Source: JAKAXG01 sp035702985
Lineage (GTDB): Bacteria; Actinomycetota; Acidimicrobiia; Acidimicrobiales; Palsa-688
DNA: 48,412 nt
NCBI GenBank assembly: GCA_035702985.1
Contig: DASSZD010000020.1
Coordinates: forward strand, 1-48,412
Reading direction: 5' to 3'
Shown piece after piece: positions 24,003-31,982 of the stretch; the first letter of the stretch is position 1; every line of letters starts with the position of its first letter. Below the pieces are notes generated by a model. That model did no database searches, had not been told where the DNA came from, and saw only the letters and a program-made list of their open reading frames with translations. A program made the translations under genes and the position numbers.

Positions 24003-24419
24003 CTACACCGGCTCCTTGACTATCACCACGACCGCGGCGCCGGAATGGGTGGCCACGTGGGAGCTGACCGACCCGAGCAGCAACCCGCTCAGCGCCCCGT
24101 GCCCGCGGGATCCGACCACCAGCATCTGGGCGTCGGTGGCCCTCTCCAGGAGCACCTTGCCGGCGGCCCCCCGGTCGGCCACGGCGGTCCACTGGACGTC
24201 GCGCCCGTTGAGCGCGGCGGACACGTCTTTTTCCAGATGACTCTGGGTGTACTCGCTGAGCTCCTCATCGGTACCGAACTCGCCCGGCGTCCAGGCCCTC
24301 ACCACCTCCAGGGGCGCCCCGCGGACGGCGGACTCGTCGAGCGCCCAGTCCAGGGCGGCCCGGGACCCGTCGGACCCGTCGAAACCCACCACGATCTTCT
24401 TCTGCGTGGTGTCTGCCAT
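24003..24419 (-). CDS. Universal stress protein
   Basis: The protein has 138 residues, the minimal UspA length. Strand 1 is KIVVGFDGSDGSRAALDWAL; the ATP-loop is VVGSRGHGALSGLLLGSVSSHV (motif intact). ATG 24419 has AGGAGA six bases upstream. It is first of a two-gene USP operon with a DosR-like promoter about 47 nt upstream of the start codon. Confidence 0.93.
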   Translation of the reverse strand: MADTTQKKIVVGFDGSDGSRAALDWALDESAVRGAPLEVVRAWTPGEFGTDEELSEYTQSHLEKDVSAALNGRDVQWTAVADRGAAGKVLLERATDAQMLVVGSRGHGALSGLLLGSVSSHVATHSGAAVVVIVKEPV

Positions 24420-24472
24420 GGAAGTTCTCCTCTCGGCTCCTGACCGGCCGCTGCGGACCGGCCCCGGATCTC

Positions 24473-24515
24473 ACGCTAAGGAGCGGACGGAGACCCTCAG
24501 TAGGGCCAAAGGCAC
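24473..24515 (-). promoter_or_regulatory. DosR-like promoter for two-USP operon
   Basis: Box 24502-24515 (AGGGCCAAAGGCAC on the plus strand, 9 of 14), 23 bp, then TAGCGT on the minus strand (24478-24473). An overlapping second match (GGCACTTTTGGTCG, 24511-24524, 9 of 14) lies just upstream. Confidence 0.5.
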
Positions 24516-24534
24516 TTTTGGTCGGGAACGGCGT

Positions 24535-26496
24535 TCAGGGGCGGGCGGCCAGAGCCGTCTTCAGCAGCCGGGTGTACAGCTGGGCGCCGGCGTCGTTGGG
24601 GTGGATGCCGTCGGGGTACAGCACGGCCGGGGTGGCGGCGCTGTTCCAGTCGACCAGCTCCATCTGCCCGGAGTGGGCCTGCACCCCGGCGGCCAGGGTG
24701 GAGTTGCTGGTCGCAGCCCACGGACGGGCGGCGTGCACGTCGAACAGCACCACCCGGGGCACCCCGGCCACCAGCTGCACCAGCTGCTGGAAGTCCCTGG
24801 GGCGGAACGCCCCGTTGGTGCCCAGGTCGATCATCACGCTGTGGTAGTGGCTCAGCGCCCCGGTGGCCCGGTACTGGGCCAGCCGTTGCAGGCCGGTGGT
24901 CACCTGCCGCCCGACCTGGGCGTCGATGGTGATGTGGCCGCTGAGGGAGGCGTCGAGCGCCGGGCTGGCGGCCAGCAGGACCGAGTCGCCCAGGGCCAGG
25001 ACCGGCTCGGCGCTGGCCGGCACCGCAGCGGGCGGCGCCGGCGCCGGCGCCACGGTGGTGGTGGGGGCCGGCGTCGTGGTGGGCGGGGCGGTGGCGACGG
25101 TGACGGCCCGGCGGGCCCGCAGATCCGGCTTGGGGGTGGTGCTGTCCACCGGACCGGCCGGGACCCCGGCGGAGGACGCCCCGGCGGCGGAGGGACCCTC
25201 CGGTGGCGGGGCCGGCAGGTGCCGGGCGGCCGGCGTGGCCCCCTCCGCCAGGATGGCCGGTTCGTTGGGTCCCGGGGCGGTGGCCAGGATGGCGGTCACG
25301 GCGGCCAGGGGCACGACCACCGCGCCGGCCAGCGCGCCGGCCACCGCCCGGCGGGAGGTGCTGGCCCACCACAGTCTGAGCTCGAATGAGAACCGGCCCC
25401 GGCGCCACGGCTGCTCCACGTAGCGGTAGGACAGCTCGGCGGCGGCCAGGGTGAGGGCGATCCGCAGCACGTCCACGATCCAGGTGGGCCCCGGGATGTC
25501 CGCACCCGGGCGGGTCAGTTCGAAGATGGGCCAGTGCCACAGGTACAGCGAGTAGGACCGCAGCCCGGCCCAGCGCAGCGGCTGACGGTTGAGCGTGTCC
25601 CCCAGCCGGCTGGCCGGGTGGGCGACGGTGGCCACCACCACGGCGGTGGCCACGTCCACCAGCAGCATGCCGCCCCGGTAGGTGAAGCCGGAGCGGAAGC
25701 CGAAGAGCGCCAGGCCGGCCACGATCGCCGCCAGGGCCACGGCGCCGGACCGCTCGAGCAGGCGGCGGGCGCCGGGGGCGACCGAGGAGGCCATCTGCCA
25801 GGGCGGGACGGCCGCGGCCAGGGCGCACCCGATCAGGAGCCCCTCGGCGTGGGTGGCGCTGTTGAAGTACACCCCGGACGGGTCACTGCCGGGCTGGTAC
25901 AGGGCGCCCATCAGCACCGCCGACAGGGCCGCCCCGCCGGCGGCGATCAGCGCCAGGCGTCCCCGGCTCATCCTGTGGCGCAGGAAGATCAGGGCCAGCG
26001 GCCAGAGCAGGTAGAACTGCTCCTCCACCGACAGCGACCACAGGTGCTGCAGCAGGGGAGGGCGGCCGAAGGAGGCCACGTAGGACTGGTGCTGGAACAC
26101 CAGGCGCCAGTTGAGGACGTACAGCATCGACGCCGGCAGGTCGGTCTGGAGGCGGCCCAGGCTGTCCCGGGCGAAGAGGCCGGCCAGGACGGTGACGGCG
26201 GCGAGCAGCACGGCCAGGGCCGGGAACAGGCGGCGGGCTCTGCGCCTCCAGAACGCCGCCAGCGAGATCTTCGATGTGGCGGCCCACTCCGAGAGGAGCA
26301 GGGCGGTGATGAGATAGCCGGAGATGACGAAGAAGATGTCCACCCCCAGGTAGCCCCCCGGGAGCAGGGAGGATCGGAGGTGGAAGGCGATGACGGCGAT
26401 GACGGCCAGGCCGCGCAGGCCGTCGAGGCCCGGCAGCTGACGCAGCTTCGCCGGGCGCGCCTTGCCTGTTGTGACCGGGGCCGCCGTCAAGGTCAT
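24535..26496 (-). CDS. OafA-type acyltransferase fused to an SGNH domain
   Basis: This 653-residue membrane protein has an acyltransferase-3 domain of about ten helices (residues 15-385), with catalytic-site features GLDGLRGLAV, the His in IAFHLRSS and GYLGVDIFFVISGYLI. One further membrane segment and a Thr/Pro/Ala-rich linker (about 400-490) lead to a periplasmic SGNH domain (about 495-653; GDSVLL block I, LGTNGAF, DGIHPNDAG block V). It transfers acyl groups, often acetyl, onto extracellular glycans or peptidoglycan; SGNH completes the transfer. ATG 26496. No partner glycan cluster is adjacent. Confidence 0.92.
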   Translation of the reverse strand: MTLTAAPVTTGKARPAKLRQLPGLDGLRGLAVIAVIAFHLRSSLLPGGYLGVDIFFVISGYLITALLLSEWAATSKISLAAFWRRRARRLFPALAVLLAAVTVLAGLFARDSLGRLQTDLPASMLYVLNWRLVFQHQSYVASFGRPPLLQHLWSLSVEEQFYLLWPLALIFLRHRMSRGRLALIAAGGAALSAVLMGALYQPGSDPSGVYFNSATHAEGLLIGCALAAAVPPWQMASSVAPGARRLLERSGAVALAAIVAGLALFGFRSGFTYRGGMLLVDVATAVVVATVAHPASRLGDTLNRQPLRWAGLRSYSLYLWHWPIFELTRPGADIPGPTWIVDVLRIALTLAAAELSYRYVEQPWRRGRFSFELRLWWASTSRRAVAGALAGAVVVPLAAVTAILATAPGPNEPAILAEGATPAARHLPAPPPEGPSAAGASSAGVPAGPVDSTTPKPDLRARRAVTVATAPPTTTPAPTTTVAPAPAPPAAVPASAEPVLALGDSVLLAASPALDASLSGHITIDAQVGRQVTTGLQRLAQYRATGALSHYHSVMIDLGTNGAFRPRDFQQLVQLVAGVPRVVLFDVHAARPWAATSNSTLAAGVQAHSGQMELVDWNSAATPAVLYPDGIHPNDAGAQLYTRLLKTALAARP

Positions 26497-26701
26497 CGTG
26501 CCAAGCGTAGGAAAATGGGCCGACTCTTCGCAGTCGGGCCGGTCCCGCCCCGGTGAGCAGCCCCGACGCCGGCCCCGCCGGGCGGCCCGATCGGCCGGTA
26601 CCCCGCCGATCCGCCCCGCGGGGCCGGCGTTGATCTACCCTGCTGTGACCGGCGCCACATGCGCCGGAATGGGACCAGCGGGAAGACAGGATAAGGGGGT
26701 G

Positions 26702-27013
26702 GTGTCCGTGGGGGGACATCCGCAGGTGGACGGGTCTAGCGAAGGCCGGGTCAGGTCGCGTACCGGCCCGCCGCCGGTGCAGGACGCGCCGGCGGCCTAC
26801 ATCATCAGCGCCGTGCTGCTGGGTGCTGCGTTCGTGGCGCTGCTGTGGGTGCCCACCTACGCCCACCTGACGCCCAGCCTGGGCGGCATACCGTTCTTCT
26901 ACTGGTACTCGCTGATGTGGCTGGTGATCAACGCCGCCTGCCAGGCCATTGCCTACCAGTTGCTGGTGGCGGCCCCGCGCCGGCGCCGGACCCACATGGG
27001 GGTGGGAGCGTGA
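26702..27013 (+). CDS. DUF3311 small membrane subunit of the symporter
   Basis: The product is about 103 residues with two membrane helices (AAYIISAVLLGAAFVALLWV and FYWYSLMWLVINAACQAIAY) and an Arg-rich tail. DUF3311 proteins are regularly encoded just before MctP-type sodium:solute symporters, as here, with a GTGA overlap of four bases. The start is uncertain: GTG 26702, GTG 26708 and ATG 26669 are in frame; the G-rich stretch before 26708 could serve as ribosome site for it. A role as an accessory subunit is inferred from constant pairing. Confidence 0.8.
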   Translation: MSVGGHPQVDGSSEGRVRSRTGPPPVQDAPAAYIISAVLLGAAFVALLWVPTYAHLTPSLGGIPFFYWYSLMWLVINAACQAIAYQLLVAAPRRRRTHMGVGA

Positions 27014-28650
27014 AACTCGACACCACCGCGCTGATCGTCGCGGTCATCCTGTTCGCCGCCGTCACCGTCATAGGATTCTGGGCCGCCCGCTGGCGGCGCG
27101 GGGAGAACCTCGAATCGCTGGACGAGTGGGGCCTGGGCGGGCGCAGCTTCGGTGGGTTCGTCACCTGGTTCCTGCTGGGCGGCGACCTCTACACGGCTTA
27201 CACGTTCATCGCCGTACCCGGCGCCATGTACGCCCTCGGGGCGGTGTCGGGCTGGTTCGCCGTGTCCTACACCATCCTGGTGTGGCCGGTCGTGTTCGTG
27301 CTCATGCCCCGGCTGTGGTCGGTGGCCCACCGGCACGGGTTCGTGACCCCCGCCGACTTCGTGTGCGCCCGGTTCGGGTCGCGCGCTCTGGGCGTGGCGG
27401 TGGCCTTCACCGGGATCCTGTCCCTCATGCCCTACATCGCCCTGCAGCTGGTCGGCATCCAGTCCGTGCTGCAGGTCATGGGGGTGGGCAACGGCAGCAG
27501 CAGCTTCGTGAAGGACCTGCCGCTGATCATCGCCTTCGTCATCCTGGCCGCCTACACATACACTTCCGGGCTGCGGGCCCCCGCCCTGATCGCCTTCGCC
27601 AAGGACCTGCTCATCTACGTGACGGTCCTGGTGGCCATCATCTACATCCCCATCCGGCTCGGGGGCTATGGCCACATCTTCTCGGCCGTCGAGGCCCACT
27701 CCAAGGCGCTGTCGGCGGCGGCTGCGGCCAAGCACAAGGCGTCCACGTTCGCCCTGCTGCCCGGCCCCAAGTCGTACTGGGCCTACGGCACCCTGGCGCT
27801 GGGCTCGGCCCTGGCCCTGTTCATGTACCCGCACTCCGTGACCGGGGTACTTGCTTCCCAGCACCGTGAGACGGTCCGCCGCAACACCGTGGCCCTGCCG
27901 CTGTACTCGCTGCTGCTGGCGTTCGTGGCCCTGCTCGGGTACATGGCCATCGCCTCGGGGGTGCACACCACCAACAGCAGGCTGGTGGCCCCGCTGCTGT
28001 TCCGCCAGATGTTCCCCAGCTGGTTCGCCGGGGTGGCCTACGCGGCGGTGGCCATCGGGGCGCTGGTGCCGGCCGCCATCATGTCCATCGCCGCCGCCAA
28101 CCTGTTCACCCGCAACATCTACCGGGACGTGTTCCGCCCCGACGCCAGCCGTTCGGAGGAGGCGGCGGTGTCCAAGCTGGTGTCGCTGGTGGTCAAGTTC
28201 GGGGCGCTGGCGTTCGTGCTCGGCCTCAACACCCAGAACGCCATCAACCTGCAGCTGCTCGGAGGGATCTGGATCCTGCAGACGTTCCCGGCCATCGCCA
28301 TCGGGCTGTTCACCCGGTGGCTGCACCGGTGGGCGCTGCTGGCCGGCTGGCTGGTCGGCATGGTGTACGGCAGCTACGAGGCCTACGGCGTGTCGTCGCC
28401 GACGGTGCACCACTTCGCCGGGGCCACGGCCAAGATCCCGCTGATCGGCCAGACCGGCTACATCGGCCTGACCGCCGTGGTCATCAACCTGATAGTGGCC
28501 ATCGTCGTCACGGTGGCGCTGCGGGCCTGGCCTTCCAGCACCGGTGCGGACATCACCCAGCGGGAGGACTACACGGTGGATCTGGAGGGCGCCCCGGTCC
28601 CGGCCCTGGACCTGGCCGGCACCGAGCCGGAGCCTGCCGCCGGCAGCTGA
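27010..28650 (+). CDS. Sodium:solute symporter, MctP-like monocarboxylate transporter
   Basis: The 546-residue protein starts at GTG 27010 (MKLDTTALIVAVILF), overlapping the DUF3311 stop by four bases. Thirteen or so membrane helices with the SSS-family core (LGGRSFGGFVTWFLLGGDLYTAYTF; later FMYPHSVTGVLASQ). It resembles MctP, which takes up lactate, pyruvate, acetate and other short monocarboxylates with Na+ or H+. The soluble tail past residue 515 is acidic. The substrate call follows from resemblance and the DUF3311 partner. The FadR-type regulator gene follows after 47 bp on the same strand and could control it. Confidence 0.85.
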   Translation: MKLDTTALIVAVILFAAVTVIGFWAARWRRGENLESLDEWGLGGRSFGGFVTWFLLGGDLYTAYTFIAVPGAMYALGAVSGWFAVSYTILVWPVVFVLMPRLWSVAHRHGFVTPADFVCARFGSRALGVAVAFTGILSLMPYIALQLVGIQSVLQVMGVGNGSSSFVKDLPLIIAFVILAAYTYTSGLRAPALIAFAKDLLIYVTVLVAIIYIPIRLGGYGHIFSAVEAHSKALSAAAAAKHKASTFALLPGPKSYWAYGTLALGSALALFMYPHSVTGVLASQHRETVRRNTVALPLYSLLLAFVALLGYMAIASGVHTTNSRLVAPLLFRQMFPSWFAGVAYAAVAIGALVPAAIMSIAAANLFTRNIYRDVFRPDASRSEEAAVSKLVSLVVKFGALAFVLGLNTQNAINLQLLGGIWILQTFPAIAIGLFTRWLHRWALLAGWLVGMVYGSYEAYGVSSPTVHHFAGATAKIPLIGQTGYIGLTAVVINLIVAIVVTVALRAWPSSTGADITQREDYTVDLEGAPVPALDLAGTEPEPAAGS

Positions 28651-28697
28651 GCGGCCTGCCGGTCCCGTCCGCCTCCGCCGAAGGTCCTCCGGTGCAG

Positions 28698-30146
28698 ATG
28701 TACTCTGACCGCGTGCTCGCACCGGAGGACCTGGTCCACAACGGGCTGCCGACCCGCCCCGGACCGGGCTCCAACGCCAAGCGGGCGGCCCGGCTCGCCG
28801 ACCGGATCGTCGAGGACGTGATGGACATGGGCTGGCCGGTGGGGGAGGTGCTCGGAGCGGAGCTGGAGCTCCTCGAGCGCTACCAGGTGAGCCGGGCCGT
28901 GTTCCGGGAGGCGGTCCGGCTGCTGGAGCACCAGGAGGTGGCCCGCACCCGGCGGGGGCCGGGCGGCGGCCTGGTGATCACCGAGCCGACCATGGAGGCG
29001 GTCATCGACGCGGTGATGCTGTACCTGCTGCGCGTCGACGCCCGCCTGGACGAGGTGTTCGAGGCCCGCATCCTGCTCGAGGAGATGGCCGCCGCCCTGG
29101 CCGCCCAGCGCCTGTCCGACGCCGACCGGCCCCGCCTGCAGGAGTTCCTGGAGAGCGAGCACCCCGCCCGCCGCGCCGACCCCCGGGCCCTGCACACGCT
29201 GGTCGCCTCCTGCAGCCAGAACGCCGCCCTGTGGCTGTTCGTGGAGGTGGTCCACCGGGTGGCCACCCTCTACTCCCACGGTTGGAAGAGCTTCGGCAAG
29301 ACCTCGGAGATCGTCCACGCCCACTCCCGCATAGCCGAGGCCATCCTGGACGGCGACGCCCCCACCGCCCGCCGGCGGATGCGGGTGCACCTGGAGGCGG
29401 AGGCCGAGTTCCTGCGCCGCCGGCGCACCACCCGGCAGATCCTGCCCGACCACATCCTCACCGACTCGCCCGGCACCGGGAAGCGGGCCGAGACCATCGC
29501 CCGGGAGCTGGCCCGGACCGTGGTGGTCAACGGCCTGCAGCCCGGCGACCTGATCGGCACCGAGGCCGAGTTGATCGAGAAGGAGAAGGCCAGCCGGGCG
29601 GTGCTGCGCGAGGCGGTCCGCCTGCTCGAGTACCACCGCATCGCCGCCATGCGCCGGGGTCCCGGCGGGGGGCTGTTCGTGGTGGAACCCGACCCGGGGG
29701 CGGTCACCGACGTGGTGGCCATCTACCTGGCCCGCCAGGGCATGGCCCTGTCCAAGCTGAGCGAGCTGCGCAGCGCGGTGGAGATGGTGATCGTGGCCCT
29801 GGCGGTGGAGCGCAGCGACCCGCAGGGGGCGGCCCGCATCTCCGAGGCCCTGACCCGGGAGAAGTCGAGCGGCGAGGAGGAACGGTCCGAGACCATCCAC
29901 GACCTGCACGCCGCCCTGGCGGCGGTCGCCGGCAACCGGGTGCTGGAGCTGGTGGCGCTGGTGCTGATCCGCCTCAGCCGCCTCCATCAGGTGGAGCGCC
30001 TGGCGCCGATGGCCCTCGATCAGATCAGGGCGGAGATCCTGCGGGCCCACTCCGGGATCGCGTCGGCGGTGACCGCCGGCGACCTGGACCTGGCCCGCCG
30101 CCGGATGGGGCTGCACCTGGATGCCCTGGCCGCCGTGATCCAGTAG
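28698..30146 (+). CDS. Tandem GntR/FadR-type regulator (two HTH-FCD units)
   Basis: The protein has 482 residues from ATG 28698. Two full GntR-FadR units lie head to tail: winged helix about 20-90 with FCD ligand domain about 100-240, and winged helix about 262-335 with FCD about 345-480. Both copies keep VSRAV/ASRAV-REAVRLLE and RRGPGGGL, so both DNA-binding domains look intact. One chain could act as an internal dimer. FadR-type proteins sense acyl-CoAs or organic acids. Likely targets are the transporter upstream, the facing acyl-CoA operon (15 bp away, convergent), or both. An internal duplication is evident. Confidence 0.88.
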   Translation: MYSDRVLAPEDLVHNGLPTRPGPGSNAKRAARLADRIVEDVMDMGWPVGEVLGAELELLERYQVSRAVFREAVRLLEHQEVARTRRGPGGGLVITEPTMEAVIDAVMLYLLRVDARLDEVFEARILLEEMAAALAAQRLSDADRPRLQEFLESEHPARRADPRALHTLVASCSQNAALWLFVEVVHRVATLYSHGWKSFGKTSEIVHAHSRIAEAILDGDAPTARRRMRVHLEAEAEFLRRRRTTRQILPDHILTDSPGTGKRAETIARELARTVVVNGLQPGDLIGTEAELIEKEKASRAVLREAVRLLEYHRIAAMRRGPGGGLFVVEPDPGAVTDVVAIYLARQGMALSKLSELRSAVEMVIVALAVERSDPQGAARISEALTREKSSGEEERSETIHDLHAALAAVAGNRVLELVALVLIRLSRLHQVERLAPMALDQIRAEILRAHSGIASAVTAGDLDLARRRMGLHLDALAAVIQ

Positions 30147-30161
30147 CGGGGCCCGGGGACC

Positions 30162-31982
30162 TCAGGCGAACAGCGACTCCGGGATGTCGGCGTGGCGGGC
30201 CCGCCACCACTCGCCCAGGCTCTTGGCCTGGGCGTCCATCCTGGTGCTGGACGCCACCCCTTCACCGAGCAGGCCGACCACCACGAAGTTGAGGGCCCGC
30301 AGGTTGGCCAGCTCGTAGCGTTGCACCGCCAGGCCGGCGATCTCGGGCAGCAGCTCGCGCAGGCGGTCGGCCGTCAACCATGCGGACAGCCAGGCGTAGG
30401 CCGGGTCGGTCCGGGCCCAGACGCCCAGGTTGGCGTTGCCGCCCTTGTCCCCCGACCGGGCGCCGAACAGCAGGCCGAGCGGGGCCCGGCGGGTCGGGCC
30501 CGAACCCGTCCCGGCAGAGCCGGCGTCGCCCCCTGCCCCCGCCGGAGGCTCGCCGGCCGTCTGCACACCGGGCCCGCCGGCCGTCTGCACACCGGGCCCG
30601 CCGGCCGGGTCCGGGCCGGGCCCGGTCACCGGGTCCACCACGGTGCGGCGGGCGGGCAGGACCACCTCCTGCCACACCAGCGACGCCGGGACCACCGCCG
30701 GCCAGTACACCCCGTACGCCGACGCCCCGGCGGTGAGCCCCCCGCCGTACAGCCCGGGATAGGAGGCCAGGGCCAGCTCGGTCACCCGGCCGGAGAAGGC
30801 CCGGCCGACCTTGCGCTCGTCGGGGTCCTTGACGGTGATGCGCAGGGCGGCGGTGGCCTCCTCGTTGGTGGCCGGGTCCAGCCGGTCCGTACGCGACAGC
30901 GAGACGTCCACCGAGGCGAACGACTCCCGCCCGCCGGGCACCGACCGCCACAGGGCGGCTTCCACCAGGGCGGCCTTGGCCTCGATGTCGAGCCCGGTCA
31001 GGTACAGCGTGGTGGTGGACCGCCACCCGCCCTGGTAGTTGAGCGCCACCTTGGTGGTGGCCGGGGGCGCTACGCCCCGCACCCCGGAGATGCGCACCCG
31101 GTCCGGTCCCTGCTGCTCCAGCCGGATGGTGTCGAAGCGGGCCGTGACGTCGGGGTTGGCGTAACCGGGCGGGCCGATCTCGTACAGCAGCTGGGCCGTG
31201 ACCGTGCCCACCGACACCTGCCCGCCGTGACCGGGATGCTTGGTTATCACCGACGACCCGTCGGCCTCCACGCAGGCGATCGGGAAGCCGGGATGGTCCA
31301 GGCCGGGCACCTCCCGGAAGAAGGCGTAGTTGCCCCCGGTCGCCTGGGCCCCGCACTCGATCACGTGGCCGGCCACCACCGCCCCGGCCAGGGCGTCCCA
31401 GTCCCGGCGGTCCCACCCGTGGTGCCAGGCGGCCGGCCCGACCACCAGGGCGGCGTCGGTGACCCGCCCGGTGATGACGATGTCGGCGCCCCGGGCCAGG
31501 GCCTCGGCGATGCCCCAGCCCCCCAGGTAGGCGTTGGCGGTGAGGACCGGGCGGGACCCGAGCGGCTGCCCGGTGTCCATGTGGGCCAGCTCCACGCCGG
31601 CGGCGCGCAGCTCCTCCAGGCGGGGCATCAGGTCGTCGCCTTCCACGTAGGCGATCACCGGCGACAGGCCCAGCCGTTCGGCCACCTCCTGCACCGCCGC
31701 CGCGCAACCCCGGGGGGACAGGCCGCCGGCGTTGGACACCACCTTGATGCCCCGCTCCAGGCAGTCGCCCATCACCTGTTCCATCTGGGTGACGAACGTG
31801 CGGGCGTAACCCGAGGCCGGGTCGCGCAGCTGGTTCTTGGCCAGGATCAGCATGGTCAGCTCGGCCAGCCAGTCCCCGCTGAGGACGTCGATGGGGCCCC
31901 CGTCCACCATCTCCCGGGCCGCTGAGAGCCGGTCGCCGTAGAACCCGCTGCAGTTGGCGATGCGGATGGCCGGACGGTTCAC
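30162..31982 (-). CDS. AtuA/DUF1446-family acyclic terpene utilisation protein
   Basis: The protein has 606 residues from GTG 31982 (MNRPAIRIANCSGFYGDR). An N-terminal DUF1446 domain (about 1-440) holds the GDWLAELTM and NAGGLSPRG motifs; a repeat-bearing Gly/Pro linker (about 450-495) leads to a C-terminal AtuA-like domain (about 499-606; GARSGDKGGNANLGVWARTD). AtuA is needed for citronellol/geraniol catabolism in Pseudomonas, but its reaction is unknown. It overlaps the biotin carboxylase gene by four bases and is last in a five-gene operon. The linker is unusually long and contains a 24-bp tandem repeat. Confidence 0.88.
   Translation of the reverse strand: MNRPAIRIANCSGFYGDRLSAAREMVDGGPIDVLSGDWLAELTMLILAKNQLRDPASGYARTFVTQMEQVMGDCLERGIKVVSNAGGLSPRGCAAAVQEVAERLGLSPVIAYVEGDDLMPRLEELRAAGVELAHMDTGQPLGSRPVLTANAYLGGWGIAEALARGADIVITGRVTDAALVVGPAAWHHGWDRRDWDALAGAVVAGHVIECGAQATGGNYAFFREVPGLDHPGFPIACVEADGSSVITKHPGHGGQVSVGTVTAQLLYEIGPPGYANPDVTARFDTIRLEQQGPDRVRISGVRGVAPPATTKVALNYQGGWRSTTTLYLTGLDIEAKAALVEAALWRSVPGGRESFASVDVSLSRTDRLDPATNEEATAALRITVKDPDERKVGRAFSGRVTELALASYPGLYGGGLTAGASAYGVYWPAVVPASLVWQEVVLPARRTVVDPVTGPGPDPAGGPGVQTAGGPGVQTAGEPPAGAGGDAGSAGTGSGPTRRAPLGLLFGARSGDKGGNANLGVWARTDPAYAWLSAWLTADRLRELLPEIAGLAVQRYELANLRALNFVVVGLLGEGVASSTRMDAQAKSLGEWWRARHADIPESLFA
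30551..30608 (-). repeat. 24-bp tandem repeat inside the AtuA-like gene
   Basis: Two exact 24-bp units (30551-30574 and 30575-30598) and the first 9 bases of a third (to 30607). Each encodes eight residues of the pattern PGVQTAGG in the linker between the two domains. Copy number may vary between strains. Confidence 0.85.
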
